A stretch of DNA of 64,000 bases, taken from assembly GCA_038501625.1 (NCBI GenBank), contig JAZAYU010000005.1, forward strand, positions 7,254,001 to 7,318,000, in the 5' to 3' direction. The position numbers and the translations under genes were made by a program. The notes under the pieces were generated by a model, which made no database searches, was not told where the DNA came from, and was given only the letters and a program-made list of their open reading frames with translations. The stretch's first letter is position 1. Each line of letters starts with the position of its first letter. Origin of the DNA: Corbicula japonica. Taxonomy: Eukaryota > Mollusca > Bivalvia > Venerida > Cyrenidae. Shown here piece by piece: positions 12,101-20,445 of the stretch.

Positions 12101-14660
12101 ACCGGGGTAAGTTAACAATCTAAAGTATATTATATAAATAACTATATTTAAGCTTTCCTGCAGGTGTTTGCCAGTTTCACTGCAAAATATTTTTTTTTAA
12201 TTTCTAAAGGTTCAACATGCATGTTATATAAAAATGAGGTACTTATTATGTTCTTTATTATTTAATTAGCATTGCGTTCACAAGTGGAAACAAAAAGCAA
12301 ACTGTAACAATTTGCCGTTTATTTTCCTCTCATCGCAGAACACCGCAACATGCCATTGGAAGACGCTATGAAGTTAGTTGCCGCCAGTTTTGAGAAGTAC
12401 ATCCAGACGCAGCGTGAGAAAGCCGCTGGTCCAGCTGCCGCTTTGGGAGGAGCCAGCGCTGTGGCCCCTCCCCCTCCATTTATCCCACCCCCAGCGGATA
12501 TTGCCTACCTTTTAAATTTGCTGGCGGATAACCGCCAGTTGACGATAGAAGAATTAGGCAAAGTAATTGATTATCTAAAAGAGCGTAAAGATAAATTAAT
12601 GATTGCTGACGGTCGGGCTGTCCCAGAAGGTTAGTACTTCTGTTTATTGTCTCCCTTTAATTGTGCCCCCCTTTGAAGAAGCTGGGTTGTATTGCTTTGC
12701 ACAAAAATTATTTTCATCATTGGACATTGGAAAATGAATACTGAGCCATTCAAAGTTGATTAACCCTTTATTCCATAGACAAGGGTTTCATCAAGTGGGC
12801 AAGGAGTTCAGATCTATATTAGCCAGCACATTCATGATGTCCCCTTTAGATTCAATGTTATGTTTCTGGTTATATCTGATCAGAAGTCAAACATTGTTGA
12901 ACCTGATCAAATCGCACATATGTACTGGCCAATCCAGATCTACAGTTGTCACCCGCATGATAAAAGGCATACACATGGAACTTCTTCTGGTTCCAAGGTT
13001 ATAAAACTGAGCATGGAAACCAGTCTCAAATCTCAAGCATCTGATTGGCTGAAATGGCGACAAGTCGCCATTTCAGCCAATCAGATGCTTGAGATTTGAG
13101 ACTGGTTTCCAAACTCTGTTTTATAACCTTCAACCCTGGAGTTATGACTCTTTAATGGCCAGAGATGTATTAGAAATTTCCAATCTCTGTTGTGCAAAAC
13201 TGTTATCTTGTATTCACAGAATGTTGATTGTCATAATATTACAGCTGAGTTGGATTTCCAGTCACATTATTAATGTTTGCTCTCTGATGGGTTTATTTTG
13301 TAACTGTTGGGCTGTCTTATTTTGACATTAGAATTACTTAACCTATCACTTGATTTTGATTGACTGGCAGAATCAACATTTTGCATTATAGGTAATACAT
13401 TTTGTGAGTATTAATTTATTCAGATGAGCTTTTCAGTGCCATCATGGGTCCTTTTTTGTTAGAACTATGCAAATCACTCACAAACTGTTGACACCTATAT
13501 TTAATGTTGTAAATTTAGGGGCTTTCAAGTTAAGTAAGCCAATAACCAATTTAAACTTTGTGTAACCATGTTAACAGAAATTCACAGAAAAATACATAAC
13601 TTTTATCATTTTCATGAAGTAGTTCGGCGATTAATGTTGTACAAAAAGCCTTTAAAAAAATATTCAGAGCATATTAAAAGAACTGTGTTTTTGTTGTACT
13701 CCATATATACACTTTCTGTGCATGTGTGACCACTGTAGATCCAGATCAGCTGGCACATAAATACCATCTGATCTGGATCTACACTGGTTGAATCTTAGTC
13801 AGATATAACTTAATATATCTAAAAGCGACACTGTTCCCCAAGCAAAAAAAGTGTGTGTTTAAAGGTAAATTGGTTTAAGTTAAATAACAGGCTCCAAACT
13901 CTACAAATACTATTTCTAAAGTGTTCGGAAATTTAATGTTTCTAATACTTGAACATTCTATAAGAATTGCTATACATGTATTAAAGTCAGCAGATACGTT
14001 AATATTACATTATTTGCTGTTTCAGCGTCTGCACCAGCCAGGCCAGCTCCCACAGGTGTTCAAGCCCCAGGTGCTTCTAGCGGCAGTGGGGACACAGCAT
14101 CGGCATATCTTCAACAACAGCAACAGGAATTACAGAACAAGATCCTGAACATCTTGAACGGGTCAGGCTCTTCCTCATCTAATGCTGCACAACCGCAGAC
14201 AGTCCAGGCCCCTGTAGGATTCTCTGGTCTGAGTGGTGTAGGACAAGCCAGAGCACAGAACCAGTCAGGGTCCAATCCCTTGATCAACTTCGACAACCCC
14301 AATGTTCAGAAAGCCCTTGACAACTTGATTCAGAGTGGGCCCAGCTTGTTGAAGAGTTTGCCGTCTACCGTGACCCAGTCCTCAGCGCCAAGGCCCAGTC
14401 AGTACCAGCCAGTGGGACAACCTAGGGCACCTGCAGCCCAGGCTTCTGGATATCCAGGTCAGACCAGCCAGCTGGGGAGTCAGGGTGCTCAGGCAGGTTA
14501 TGGAGGAGCGGCACAGTACGGCCAGTTCCAACAACAGTCACCCATGCAGGCACAAGCGGCACCACGAGGCCAAGCTCCAGCTGGCTACAGTGCACAACAA
14601 CCTAGGGGACAGGTCATGGGCGCAAGAAACCCACAACAGGGCATTAGGCCAAGATACTGA
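3022..14660 (+). CDS. NCOA5: Nuclear receptor coactivator 5 (NCOA5/CIA), 8 coding exons
   Basis: Joined exons: 3022-3131, 3570-3677, 4956-4997, 6131-6220, 6782-6919, 9000-9199, 12339-12629, 14026-14660. They total 1,614 nt and encode 537 aa (human about 579). All introns are GT-AG and phases match at every junction. N-terminus (1-36) is Gly/Ala/Arg-rich. Residues about 37-135 are an Arg/Asp/Pro/Tyr repeat region (RDPYRDPY-type units), as in the RD-rich vertebrate N-terminus. Residues about 147-235 form the anticodon-binding-like domain, with ADVQIICMNKQ, YAESIEARLR and the hallmark HGTPQEHRNMP. An LxxLL-type motif (LLNLL) lies at 287-291, followed by a helix ending YLKERKDKLM. The C-terminus keeps INFDNPNVQKALDNLIQSG and ends Gln/Gly/Pro-rich. 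The family is nuclear and modulates nuclear-receptor transcription. Orthology is confident; the exact 5' UTR is not resolved. Confidence 0.93.
3570..3677 (+). CDS. NCOA5: NCOA5 coding exon 2
   Basis: Encodes FPERTPPVRDRSPVRADPYE and continues to YARREPPPLR. It begins the charged Arg/Asp/Tyr region. Acceptor TTGTCGCAG, donor GTAAAG; 108 nt, a multiple of three, so skippable without frameshift. Confidence 0.88.
3678..4345 (+). other. NCOA5 intron 2, first part
   Basis: AT-rich intron sequence in which I recognise nothing coding or repeated. A 71-codon minus frame at 3722-3937 has no resemblance to a known family. Confidence 0.5.
4346..4502. mobile_element. Family D inverted-repeat element
   Basis: About 157 bp, beginning AAGTGAAACACTGCTCTAAA and ending GAGGTGTTTTACTGTAT, so the termini are inverted repeats. 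Internal GTGGTCT motifs recur. A second copy at 30526-30843 shares the termini and the GGAGGAAA/GTGGTC interior. Confidence 0.6.
4662..4853. mobile_element. Family A MITE, decayed
   Basis: Left end TTTCCTCCATATATATGCC, middle GATCAGGATCTACACTG, right end TAGTAAAGGGTTAA. Part of the left half is deleted. Confidence 0.7.
4956..4997 (+). CDS. NCOA5: NCOA5 coding exon 3 (42-nt exon)
   Basis: A very short in-frame exon encoding ESGERSGPPPPPLR, with acceptor TTTTAG and donor GTAGGA. Its PPPL-R end echoes the end of exon 2. Being 14 codons, it could be a cassette exon. Confidence 0.75.
4998..5914 (+). other. NCOA5 intron 3, unrecognised part
   Basis: AT-rich intron. No exon-like segment or clear repeat was found before the family B remnant that follows. 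Confidence 0.5.
5919..6018. mobile_element. Family B palindrome, internally deleted
   Basis: Outer arms GCCCAAGATCATTAAACT and AGTTTAATGATCATGGGCCC are intact. The inner segment has CAAATCTCAAGCATCTGATT on one side only, so the fold-back centre has been deleted. Confidence 0.75.
6131..6220 (+). CDS. NCOA5: NCOA5 coding exon 4
   Basis: Encodes Asp/Pro/Tyr/Arg repeats (DDPYYPDPYRRAPPLP, then DPYRDPYRDDPYR). Acceptor TTTTGCAG, donor GTATAC; 90 nt and in frame. Confidence 0.88.
6253..6392. mobile_element. Family A MITE, partial
   Basis: Contains GTGTAGATCCACATCAGCCG and CAGCTGATCTGGATCTACAC with the central stem deleted. It lies in NCOA5 intron 4. Confidence 0.65.
6468..6627. mobile_element. 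Family A MITE, internally deleted
   Basis: Terminal repeats are clear (AACCCTTTCCTCCATATATA and GGATGAAAGGGTTAAA), with a shortened interior of about 160 bp instead of 230-250. Confidence 0.75.
6782..6919 (+). CDS. NCOA5: NCOA5 coding exon 5
   Basis: Continues the RDPY repeats, then LPPPPPPKKPLPADVQIICM, which opens the anticodon-binding-like domain. Acceptor TTTTTCTAG, donor GTGAGT; ends in phase 2. Confidence 0.9.
7390..7478. mobile_element. Family A MITE, left fragment split by hAT insertion
   Basis: Decayed left half (CAGCCTGTACATCCGTGCAG, then TCTGATCT) that resumes at 8524 after the hAT-like insertion. Confidence 0.6.
7479..8523. mobile_element. hAT-like non-autonomous DNA transposon, 1,045 bp
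   Basis: The element begins CAGGGTTGGGCAGTAAATAC and ends GGCATTTTGCCAACCCTG, giving inverted termini CAGGGTTGGCA. It is flanked on both sides by the identical octamer TCTGATCT (7471-7478 and 8524-8531), the 8-bp target duplication typical of hAT elements. Subterminal regions (7490-7580 and 8400-8515) are packed with short GGTAAATACC / CAAATACTGG motifs in both orientations, as expected for transposase-binding clusters. No transposase frame is present. It sits inside a family A copy within NCOA5 intron 5. Confidence 0.85.
8524..8686. mobile_element. Family A MITE, right fragment after hAT insertion
   Basis: Continues from 7478: TCTGGATCTACACTGTTTGC, then AAGCAAACAATGTAGATCC, GGATTTACACTGGTCACAC and the terminus TGTAGTAAATGGTTAA. 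Confidence 0.75.
8687..8999 (+). other. End of NCOA5 intron 5
   Basis: AT-rich intron ending in the acceptor TTACTTCAG. Nothing else is recognisable. Confidence 0.5.
9000..9199 (+). CDS. NCOA5: NCOA5 coding exon 6, anticodon-binding-like domain
   Basis: Encodes the core of the conserved domain: QYAESIEARLRNHALIVDII, then MVEEASRMKFLFAIIINSQ and LNILHGTPQ. Acceptor TTACTTCAG, donor GTAGGC; 200 nt, changes phase from 2 to 1. Confidence 0.93.
9491..9566. repeat. Trinucleotide microsatellite (ATC)n/(TTC)n
   Basis: An imperfect ATC run followed directly by an eight-unit TTC-type run, within NCOA5 intron 6. A second ATC cluster lies at about 9606-9630. Confidence 0.9.
9641..10985 (+). other. NCOA5 intron 6, unrecognised stretch
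   Basis: AT-rich intron sequence. A 69-codon plus frame at 10054-10263 is without recognisable features. I see no repeat family here. Confidence 0.5.
10990..11450 (+). repeat. About 115-bp tandem repeat, four units
   Basis: Four degenerate units are anchored by CAATATTA at 11041, 11155, 11278 and 11389 (spacing 114, 123, 111). Each unit also carries a CATTTTCAACCGCGC-like stretch and a GAAAAAAA/GCCGGAAAA run. The 133-codon open frame at 10900-11301 is a by-product of the repeat. Confidence 0.85.
11451..12338 (+). other. End of NCOA5 intron 6
   Basis: AT-rich intron ending in acceptor CATCGCAG. No repeat or exon-like feature recognised. Confidence 0.5.
12339..12629 (+). CDS. NCOA5: NCOA5 coding exon 7, LLNLL motif
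   Basis: Begins EHRNMPLEDAMKLVAASFEK, carries a Pro/Ala linker, then YLLNLLADNRQLTIEELGK and a charged helix. The HRNMP block and LLNLLADNR block are NCOA5 hallmarks. Acceptor CATCGCAG, donor GTTAGT. Confidence 0.93.
12760..13160. mobile_element. Family A MITE carrying a nested family B palindrome
   Basis: Family A starts TTAACCCTTTATTCCATAG and runs to about 12985; its right terminus GGAGTTATGACTCTTTAAT resumes at about 13138 after the B palindrome. The A internal halves are recognisable (AACCTGATCAAATCGCACA, CCAATCCAGATCTACAG). Confidence 0.7.
12990..13133. mobile_element. Family B near-perfect palindrome
   Basis: Arms of about 70 bp meet at CGACAAGTCG. The left arm has ACCAGTCTCAAATCTCAAGC and ATCTGATTGGCTGAAATGGC, and the right arm is their near-exact reverse complement. 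Outer ends are AAGGTTATAAAACTGAG and CTGTTTTATAACCTT. Confidence 0.9.
13161..13697 (+). other. NCOA5 intron 7, unrecognised part
   Basis: No coding feature or repeat is recognised. A 78-codon plus frame at 13089-13325 partly overlaps the B palindrome and is not convincing. Confidence 0.5.
13698..13800. mobile_element. Family A MITE, partial
   Basis: Left end CTCCATATATACAC and TGTAGATCCAGATCAGCTGG, joined directly to CTGATCTGGATCTACACTGG. The central stem is missing. Confidence 0.75.
14026..14660 (+). CDS. NCOA5: NCOA5 terminal coding exon
   Basis: Long Gln/Ser/Gly/Pro-rich tail with YLQQQQQELQNKILNILNG, then LINFDNPNVQKALDNLIQSG and a disordered end at IRPRY-stop. Acceptor GCTGTTTCAG; TGA at 14658-14660. 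Confidence 0.92.
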
Positions 14661-15190
14661 ATATAGTATTGAGGCATTAAAACATTGAAATAATACAATG
14701 AAATAGATCTTTAGAATTCAAAAGCAGGAGATGTGTTGTTTTAACTTGGTACATAAGAGATGGCCGTTCTTTTATTATTACTGTTTTATTCTTAATTCCT
14801 CAGCATATGTATGTTAAATTTGTTTCAGTGTTGATATGCTCATTTTACAAATGAATTACATGTATTTCATTGATAACTTTTATGAACAGTTTTTGTGCAT
14901 CTTTGTTTTCTTTCATATATTCACATCCTAACAGGAAGATATAAAGTTATCTTTGGTGTATAAAAAGAGTTATTGTTAGTGCACATGAGTTAACATTTAA
15001 GCACATGAGTTATTGGTGCACATAACTTATCATTGGTGCACAGAACAGTGCACTTGCTAGAATGGATTATAGACTGTAATGTTGTTAAAACCTGCTTTTC
15101 ATTGTGTTCATTTTCCACCTTCATACATGATCATGCTTTGGAAAACTGTACTTGTGTCATTGTACAATAAAAATCAAAAGTTGAAGAATT
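14661..15190 (+). other. NCOA5 3' UTR with poly(A) signal
   Basis: AATAAA at 15166-15171, about 510 nt after the stop, is a plausible poly(A) signal. The UTR contains several loose repeats of GTGCACATGAGTTA/TGGTGCACA around 14979-15050. Confidence 0.55.
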
Positions 15191-15469
15191 CTTCGATTGA
15201 GTTCACAAAAGAAAGAATAGCAAATATAATGTGTATATGTATGAAAAGAAATCTAAAAATTTGTATATTCAATTGCTTAGGATCATTTGTGGATTATCGG
15301 TATTGTGTCAGTAAAAAAAAATGAACGGGAGCTTTTTATAACAGAATGCATTTGAAGGTTTGAAAGCAAGCTCCCTGTCAATCGATTTAATTTCAAATGC
15401 AAGAAAATGAATATTTGCCCTTTATTTTACATCATTTTACTAGGAATGTCAACAGATACTGAATTTAGG

Positions 15470-15509
15470 ATCCGGATATCCGTTGAACGATCCGAACGGA
15501 TATCCGGAT
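15470..15509. repeat. Perfect 15-bp hairpin
   Basis: Left arm ATCCGGATATCCGTT (15470-15484) and right arm AACGGATATCCGGAT (15495-15509) are exact reverse complements, with a 10-nt spacer. Each arm itself contains the palindrome ATCCGGAT. Confidence 0.9.
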
Positions 15510-15917
15510 AATATGCTTGATTCTACAGCTCCGTTTTGCCTGTTTGACTTCTTACAACTATTGATTTGTGACAATACACCCTTCACATTTCTACCTAATG
15601 CTACAGTGAGGGGAATTTATATTCATAGTTTAAGGTCAAAGGTTAAGGTCAATATGTGTCTGCTTGGCAGTGATTGCAAAGTACATTAAGTTCTTGGACA
15701 AGCTGTTTTATTGTTACTAAATTTCACATTCAGACATAGACTTGATCCTGCGTGTCCTGGTTGAATTGATAAAGCATGGAAGTCACGGTGACCAAAACCA
15801 CTATATAGGTCATAGGAAATTACCTTTTAGACGCTTTCCTGATGTGTATTCCATTCTTTTTCTGTAATTTAATTAACCGGATTTACTTTTGGTGTAATTC
15901 TATTACTTCCGTTTCTT

Positions 15918-16310
15918 CTGTCATAATTTCCCAGACTTAAATTTTTCCGGCAATAATTCGCAGGCTGATTTTTTTCTGCAATAAATTACTAGACTTGGAT
16001 TTTCCGGCCATAATTTCCGAGACTTGGATTTTTCCGGCCATATTTTCCAAGACTTGGATTTTTCTACCATTATTCTCTAGACTTTGATTTCTCCAGCCAT
16101 AATTTCCAAGACTGATTTTTCCGGCATTATTTTCCAGACTTGGATTTTTTCCGGCCATAGTTTCCCAAACTTTTATTTTTCTGTCATAATTTCCAAGACA
16201 TTGATTTTCCGGCCATAATTTCCAAGACTTTGATTTTTTCTGCCAAAAATTCCCAAAGGACTTGGATTTTCTCTGAAAAAAATTGGCATACTTGGATTTC
16301 TTCTGCCCTC
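15918..16310. repeat. About 32-bp minisatellite
   Basis: Roughly a dozen degenerate copies of a unit like GACTTGGATTTTTCCGGCC followed by ATAATTTCCAA. On the minus strand it opens a 73-codon frame at 15937-16158 with repeats of AGKIQ-type residues, which I treat as a repeat artefact. Confidence 0.85.
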
Positions 16311-16929
16311 CCTGACTGCATTATTTTTCCGTAATTTCTCAAACTTGTATTGATTTGGCCGTAATTTTCATTTTAGCTGAACCTGTGTCTCCGCGCCTCT
16401 TAATAACTCACATTTCCAACATCCGTATTAAAGATGGACTGGGGCATCGATGAGCATAGATTAACTCGAACCATACTCGAAAAAGTGCTTGCATTTATCC
16501 CACACAGCTCATTTTGGTGACACTGCTAGAATGAAGAGAAATATCTGCCATTCTTTCATGTTTAGTAACTTGGGCATATAGAATTAAATGTGCTTGAAAC
16601 AGTTATCACAGGATATATGCTTTTATACAAAATCATCATCTGACAGAGGTATCAAAGAGACGACTCCAGGGAAGGCCGTGTTTTCTGACCAAAGAAGAAG
16701 AATACTGGATCAGGTAAGATCGTAACGTCAGTTTGTAAAAGTAGAACCGGAGCAGCGCTTCTCCCTTCCTCGTTTACTATGGCAAGTCGGATTTGCTAAA
16801 AGCCGTAAATTCGCGATATTTGTATTCTAATACAGATAAGTTACTTTATGAAAATGGTATGTCAGAATTGTATCTCGAAAGGATGTTTTTTTGGAAGGGT
16901 TTAACATCAAAGAGACTTGTAAAATATAT
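16311..16929. other. Intergenic, possible transposase fossil
   Basis: Mostly unrecognised. A short exon-like piece at about 16643-16713 reads TEVSKRRLQGRPCFLTKEEE, then YWIR, followed by GTAAGA. It faintly resembles the start of the HTH region of pogo/Tigger-type transposases. No longer frame supports it. Confidence 0.3.
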
Positions 16930-17840
16930 TTACCGTATTCAGCAATCAACTGAACCGGAAAAATCACCTTATTTTGGAAATTAACCGGATAATCAATCAC
17001 CTTATTCAGCAATAAACTTAGCCGGAAAATCATCTAAAAGTTCTCGGAGATTTTGAACGCGATTTTTATTGATACCGGTTTAAGCCTGGCCCAAAACAAC
17101 CGTAAACTTAGCCCAACTAATTGTGCGCAATAGAAGAGCTTTTCTATATATATGATTGTCGCTCTTCGTAAAGAACAGGCAACGAAAATGTCCGTATGAT
17201 AATGGGTCTGTTCTTACAGTCGAATTATTGAGACTACCGTAAACTTTAATGACGACGTTGGAGTTTTTTCCGTTTTCCGGAGGCGAAACGATTTTCAAAA
17301 GTGAATTGACAATCTACAGTGCGATATTGTGTGCTTCATAAATAGTAATGAATAAACAATGTATTCAATTTGTATTATAACAACACCCTTAAAATAACAC
17401 AAGACCCTGATTAAATTAAAGCATATAATAAGGTGGTTTTTATAGTTTGTACATAAAAGAGATTTGTATTTGTCGTATCAATCAACTTAACCGGATATTT
17501 ACCGCATTGGACATTCAACCGGATAATCACCGAATTCAACAATCGACTTAACCGGATACTCGCCGTATTCAGCGATAAACTTAACCGGATAACCATCTAA
17601 AAGACCTCGGAGATTTTGAACGTGATTTTTATTCATAAAATACCCAGGATAGCCTGGCCCAAAACCGTAATGACGGCGTTGAGTATTTTTTCCGTTTACC
17701 GGAAGCGAAACGATTTGCAAAAATGAACCCGTCAATCTACGGTGGGATATTAAAAAAATGTTTGTTGCCTGTTTCATAAATAGTATTGAATAAACACTGT
17801 GTGCAAGTTATAACAACACCCTTATAAAAATAAGACAATG
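16930..17840 (+). repeat. Two diverged tandem copies of a roughly 400-bp segment
   Basis: Copy 1 (about 16930-17405) and copy 2 (about 17475-17840) share, in order, AACCGGATAATCA-type units, AACCATCTAAAAG, CTCGGAGATTTTGAACG, AGCCTGGCCCAAAAC, TTTTTTCCGTTT, GGCGAAACGATTT-like, TTCATAAATAGTA and TAACAACACCCTTA. Copy 1 has an internal insertion of about 100 bp relative to copy 2. Confidence 0.8.
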
Positions 17841-18325
17841 TCAAGTGCTTAAATACGGTGACGGCGTTCTATACCGTTAAAATGACGTACATCGATCCGA
17901 GAATTTCGTTATTGTTTTACAAAGATTTGGGAGAGAAGATCCTTTAAAATTTTATCAGATGACCACAAAATACAAATGTATAGAAGTTTAGCTATAGTCA
18001 CTGTTAGTGTGTGAACCTTAACTCTTATTAATTACATGTTACGTTCATGCAAAGATGTCGCTAATAACTAGGTAATTTGTCATATGGGATCATGTTTAAT
18101 GCTGTGAACACTCGTCATGAATTACTATTTAAAAGTTATAAAATCATGGGATTGTAAAAGATCTGCAAGTTTTCCAAGTAACAAACACTTTGGGATTGCA
18201 ATTTTTTCCATGTTACAATATTCTCACCAACGTGTTAAAAATCATTGTATAACTTTCCATGCCATGTCACTTTAAAGATGAGATAATTTTAGCTAAAACA
18301 TCGAAAATCTTACGGACAAGGGTTT

Positions 18326-18450
18326 TCGCCTTCTACTGGGGTTATTTTGTCTCCTTGCGTTTTTTTATTCGCCTCTAACAATCGTGATTTCGCCTCGAAA
18401 CAGCATGATTACGCCTCGATACGGCGTTATTTCGCCGTAAAACGGAATTT
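18326..18450 (+). repeat. Short degenerate TTCGCCTC repeat
   Basis: Five or six loose copies of a roughly 20-24-bp unit centred on TTCGCCTC. Flanking sequence to 19,000 is unrecognised. Confidence 0.45.
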
Positions 18451-20129
18451 TGAACGCATCTTCCGCGGAAAGCTGTAACGGTGTTCATACGGCTAACATA
18501 TTAACATGACATTGTAGAATCACAAAATATTAGTGTATCGTTTTATGGCGATGTTATCTTACAGTCATGAATTTAAGAAATTATTGAAAACGTGCTATTG
18601 TTCGTATGTTTTGAAAACGTGTTCACATCACATAGACTAGATAGTCGGTAATAATTGTAAAAAAGCGCATTTGAAGAAAACATCAAAAAAACTTATTCAT
18701 TTATACTATATTTAAAAAATGTGTTTTAATTGAAAAGATTCGAGGGTTTTATTTACATTTTGACGTTTCTCGTTCGGTCTGTCGTAATTTTTATTGCCGT
18801 CAACAGATACGGATGCAATACGAAAGAAACGCAATTTAAAAGTGACTTGTCGCGTATCAGGGCGAAAATATAAAGGGGCCTAAGGTGTTTTCAAGTATCA
18901 AAAAATCTATCGTATACACTTTAGAAAATCCGTAAACAAAGAGAATGTGATGACGTACTCTCTAAACACTCAATGTACGAATGAATATATTTAAAGCCGC
19001 GTTAATAACGCAGTAAAATTCACTCTCAATAGACAATAAATGTTCTGATCAGTCTAAATTTCGCGGAACTAGCCCCTGTTCAGTCATCGATAGGATAGCA
19101 AATATGTATTAACTGTGAATGGGCAGCTGATCGATCCAAAAAACGTGTATTCCCCACCACCTGTAGATATATGTTGTATATATAGGAATATTGAAAAGAA
19201 CAGTGCCGAAACGTGGGATAACCGAAATGGTACTACGTTACATTGGAAGGAGATATGAATTTTTTTTCATAAATCTCAATCTTTAACCGAATATTTATTT
19301 TCGAGGCAAATCTGCCTCGGTCGAGTCCGTACAAGTGTAAACAATGAATATTTAATCTTTAGAATTGCCGCAGCAATATTGACATACTTACTGTTGTGAG
19401 TAAATCTATACAGATGCGTGTTTGCTTACATTTGTCAAAAAAATGAATTTTTTTTTTTTAAATAATACGAATGATTACGTTCGGCCATCGATACAAAATA
19501 GTCTCATCTATTTAAAGATAACGTAAAAAACACAACATAATTAAGTAAGACCACATACACAAGTTAATGGGTCCTTTCCTGACCTTATGTCAGTAAGTTA
19601 TTGAAAGGCTTGACAGAGCTCTGGTGCCAAATTTGGTCAGTTTATGCTAATAAACGGATGAGATGCACTTATATTCATTCACAACACAAATCAATTTATT
19701 TTCTATATAAAAATATTTGTTTCATCTCTTTATAGACATGTCGTCCGTTTATTAGCTGAAAATGTCCAAATTGGGCTCTGTTGTTTTTTTCCGATATTGA
19801 TGGCTAAGAAAGAACCCCTAAACAGGTGTAGATCTATTTGGATATTAAAATAATAAGAGTGTCGAGTATTTTAACTACTGACTCGCATCCTTCGATGGTT
19901 TTAACAACATCCTAAAAAGACTATAAAGTTTTTTGTGAAACCATTCAATTTATTTAAATAAAAAGTTGATTGTGTGGTGGGAAGAAATAAATTTTTGGCG
20001 CGACTAGTTGAAATATTATATCGGAAAATCTTTACGACGACACCGATACTAATTTGACGGGTTTACAAAAGGCCGAGCTGTATGGATTTTTAATCGGAAA
20101 TTCACGTATACCAGTCATCAAGTCTCGTG
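18451..20129. other. Intergenic sequence upstream of TARDBP
   Basis: No gene recognised. GC content rises slightly toward 20,000, and the proximal promoter of TARDBP is presumably in the last few hundred bases. No TATA box is obvious. Confidence 0.45.
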
Positions 20130-20210
20130 GTCGCCATCTTTGTTTCGGAAGTAATTTCGTCGGAAAAATCATCCTGTTTATTTTCGATTTTCTTCCAATT
20201 TTCTAACAAA
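20130..20210 (+). promoter_or_regulatory. TARDBP 5' UTR with YY1-like motif
   Basis: GTCGCCATCTTTG at 20130-20142 is the reverse complement of a YY1-type site (AAGATGGCGAC), common near transcription starts. The rest of the segment is a short T-rich leader ending TTCTAACAAA before the ATG. The transcription start is inferred. Confidence 0.45.
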
Positions 20211-20445
20211 ATGCCCCACTATATTCAGGTTACAGACGATGAAAAAGAAGAAGCTATCGAACTGCCTTGTGAAGAAGACAATACCTTACTTCTAAGCACG
20301 CTTACGGGTCAGTTTCCCAGTGCTTGTGGTTTGAAATACAGAAACCCGACTGGGAGTTTCCGAGGGATTAGGCTCAGTGACAATAAATTACATCCTCCAG
20401 ACAATGGCTGGAAAAATCAAATCTACCTCGTTGTTTTTCCCAAAG
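20211..20445 (+). CDS. TARDBP: TARDBP coding exon 1, N-terminal domain
   Basis: Codes residues 1-78. The start is chosen because [10 protein letters not shown] aligns with the first residues of the family; an open frame continues upstream without an ATG. Donor GTGAGT at 20446. Confidence 0.95.

Noticed and set aside
14111..14302. Minus frame over the last NCOA5 exon
   Set aside because: Antisense shadow of a confirmed coding exon.
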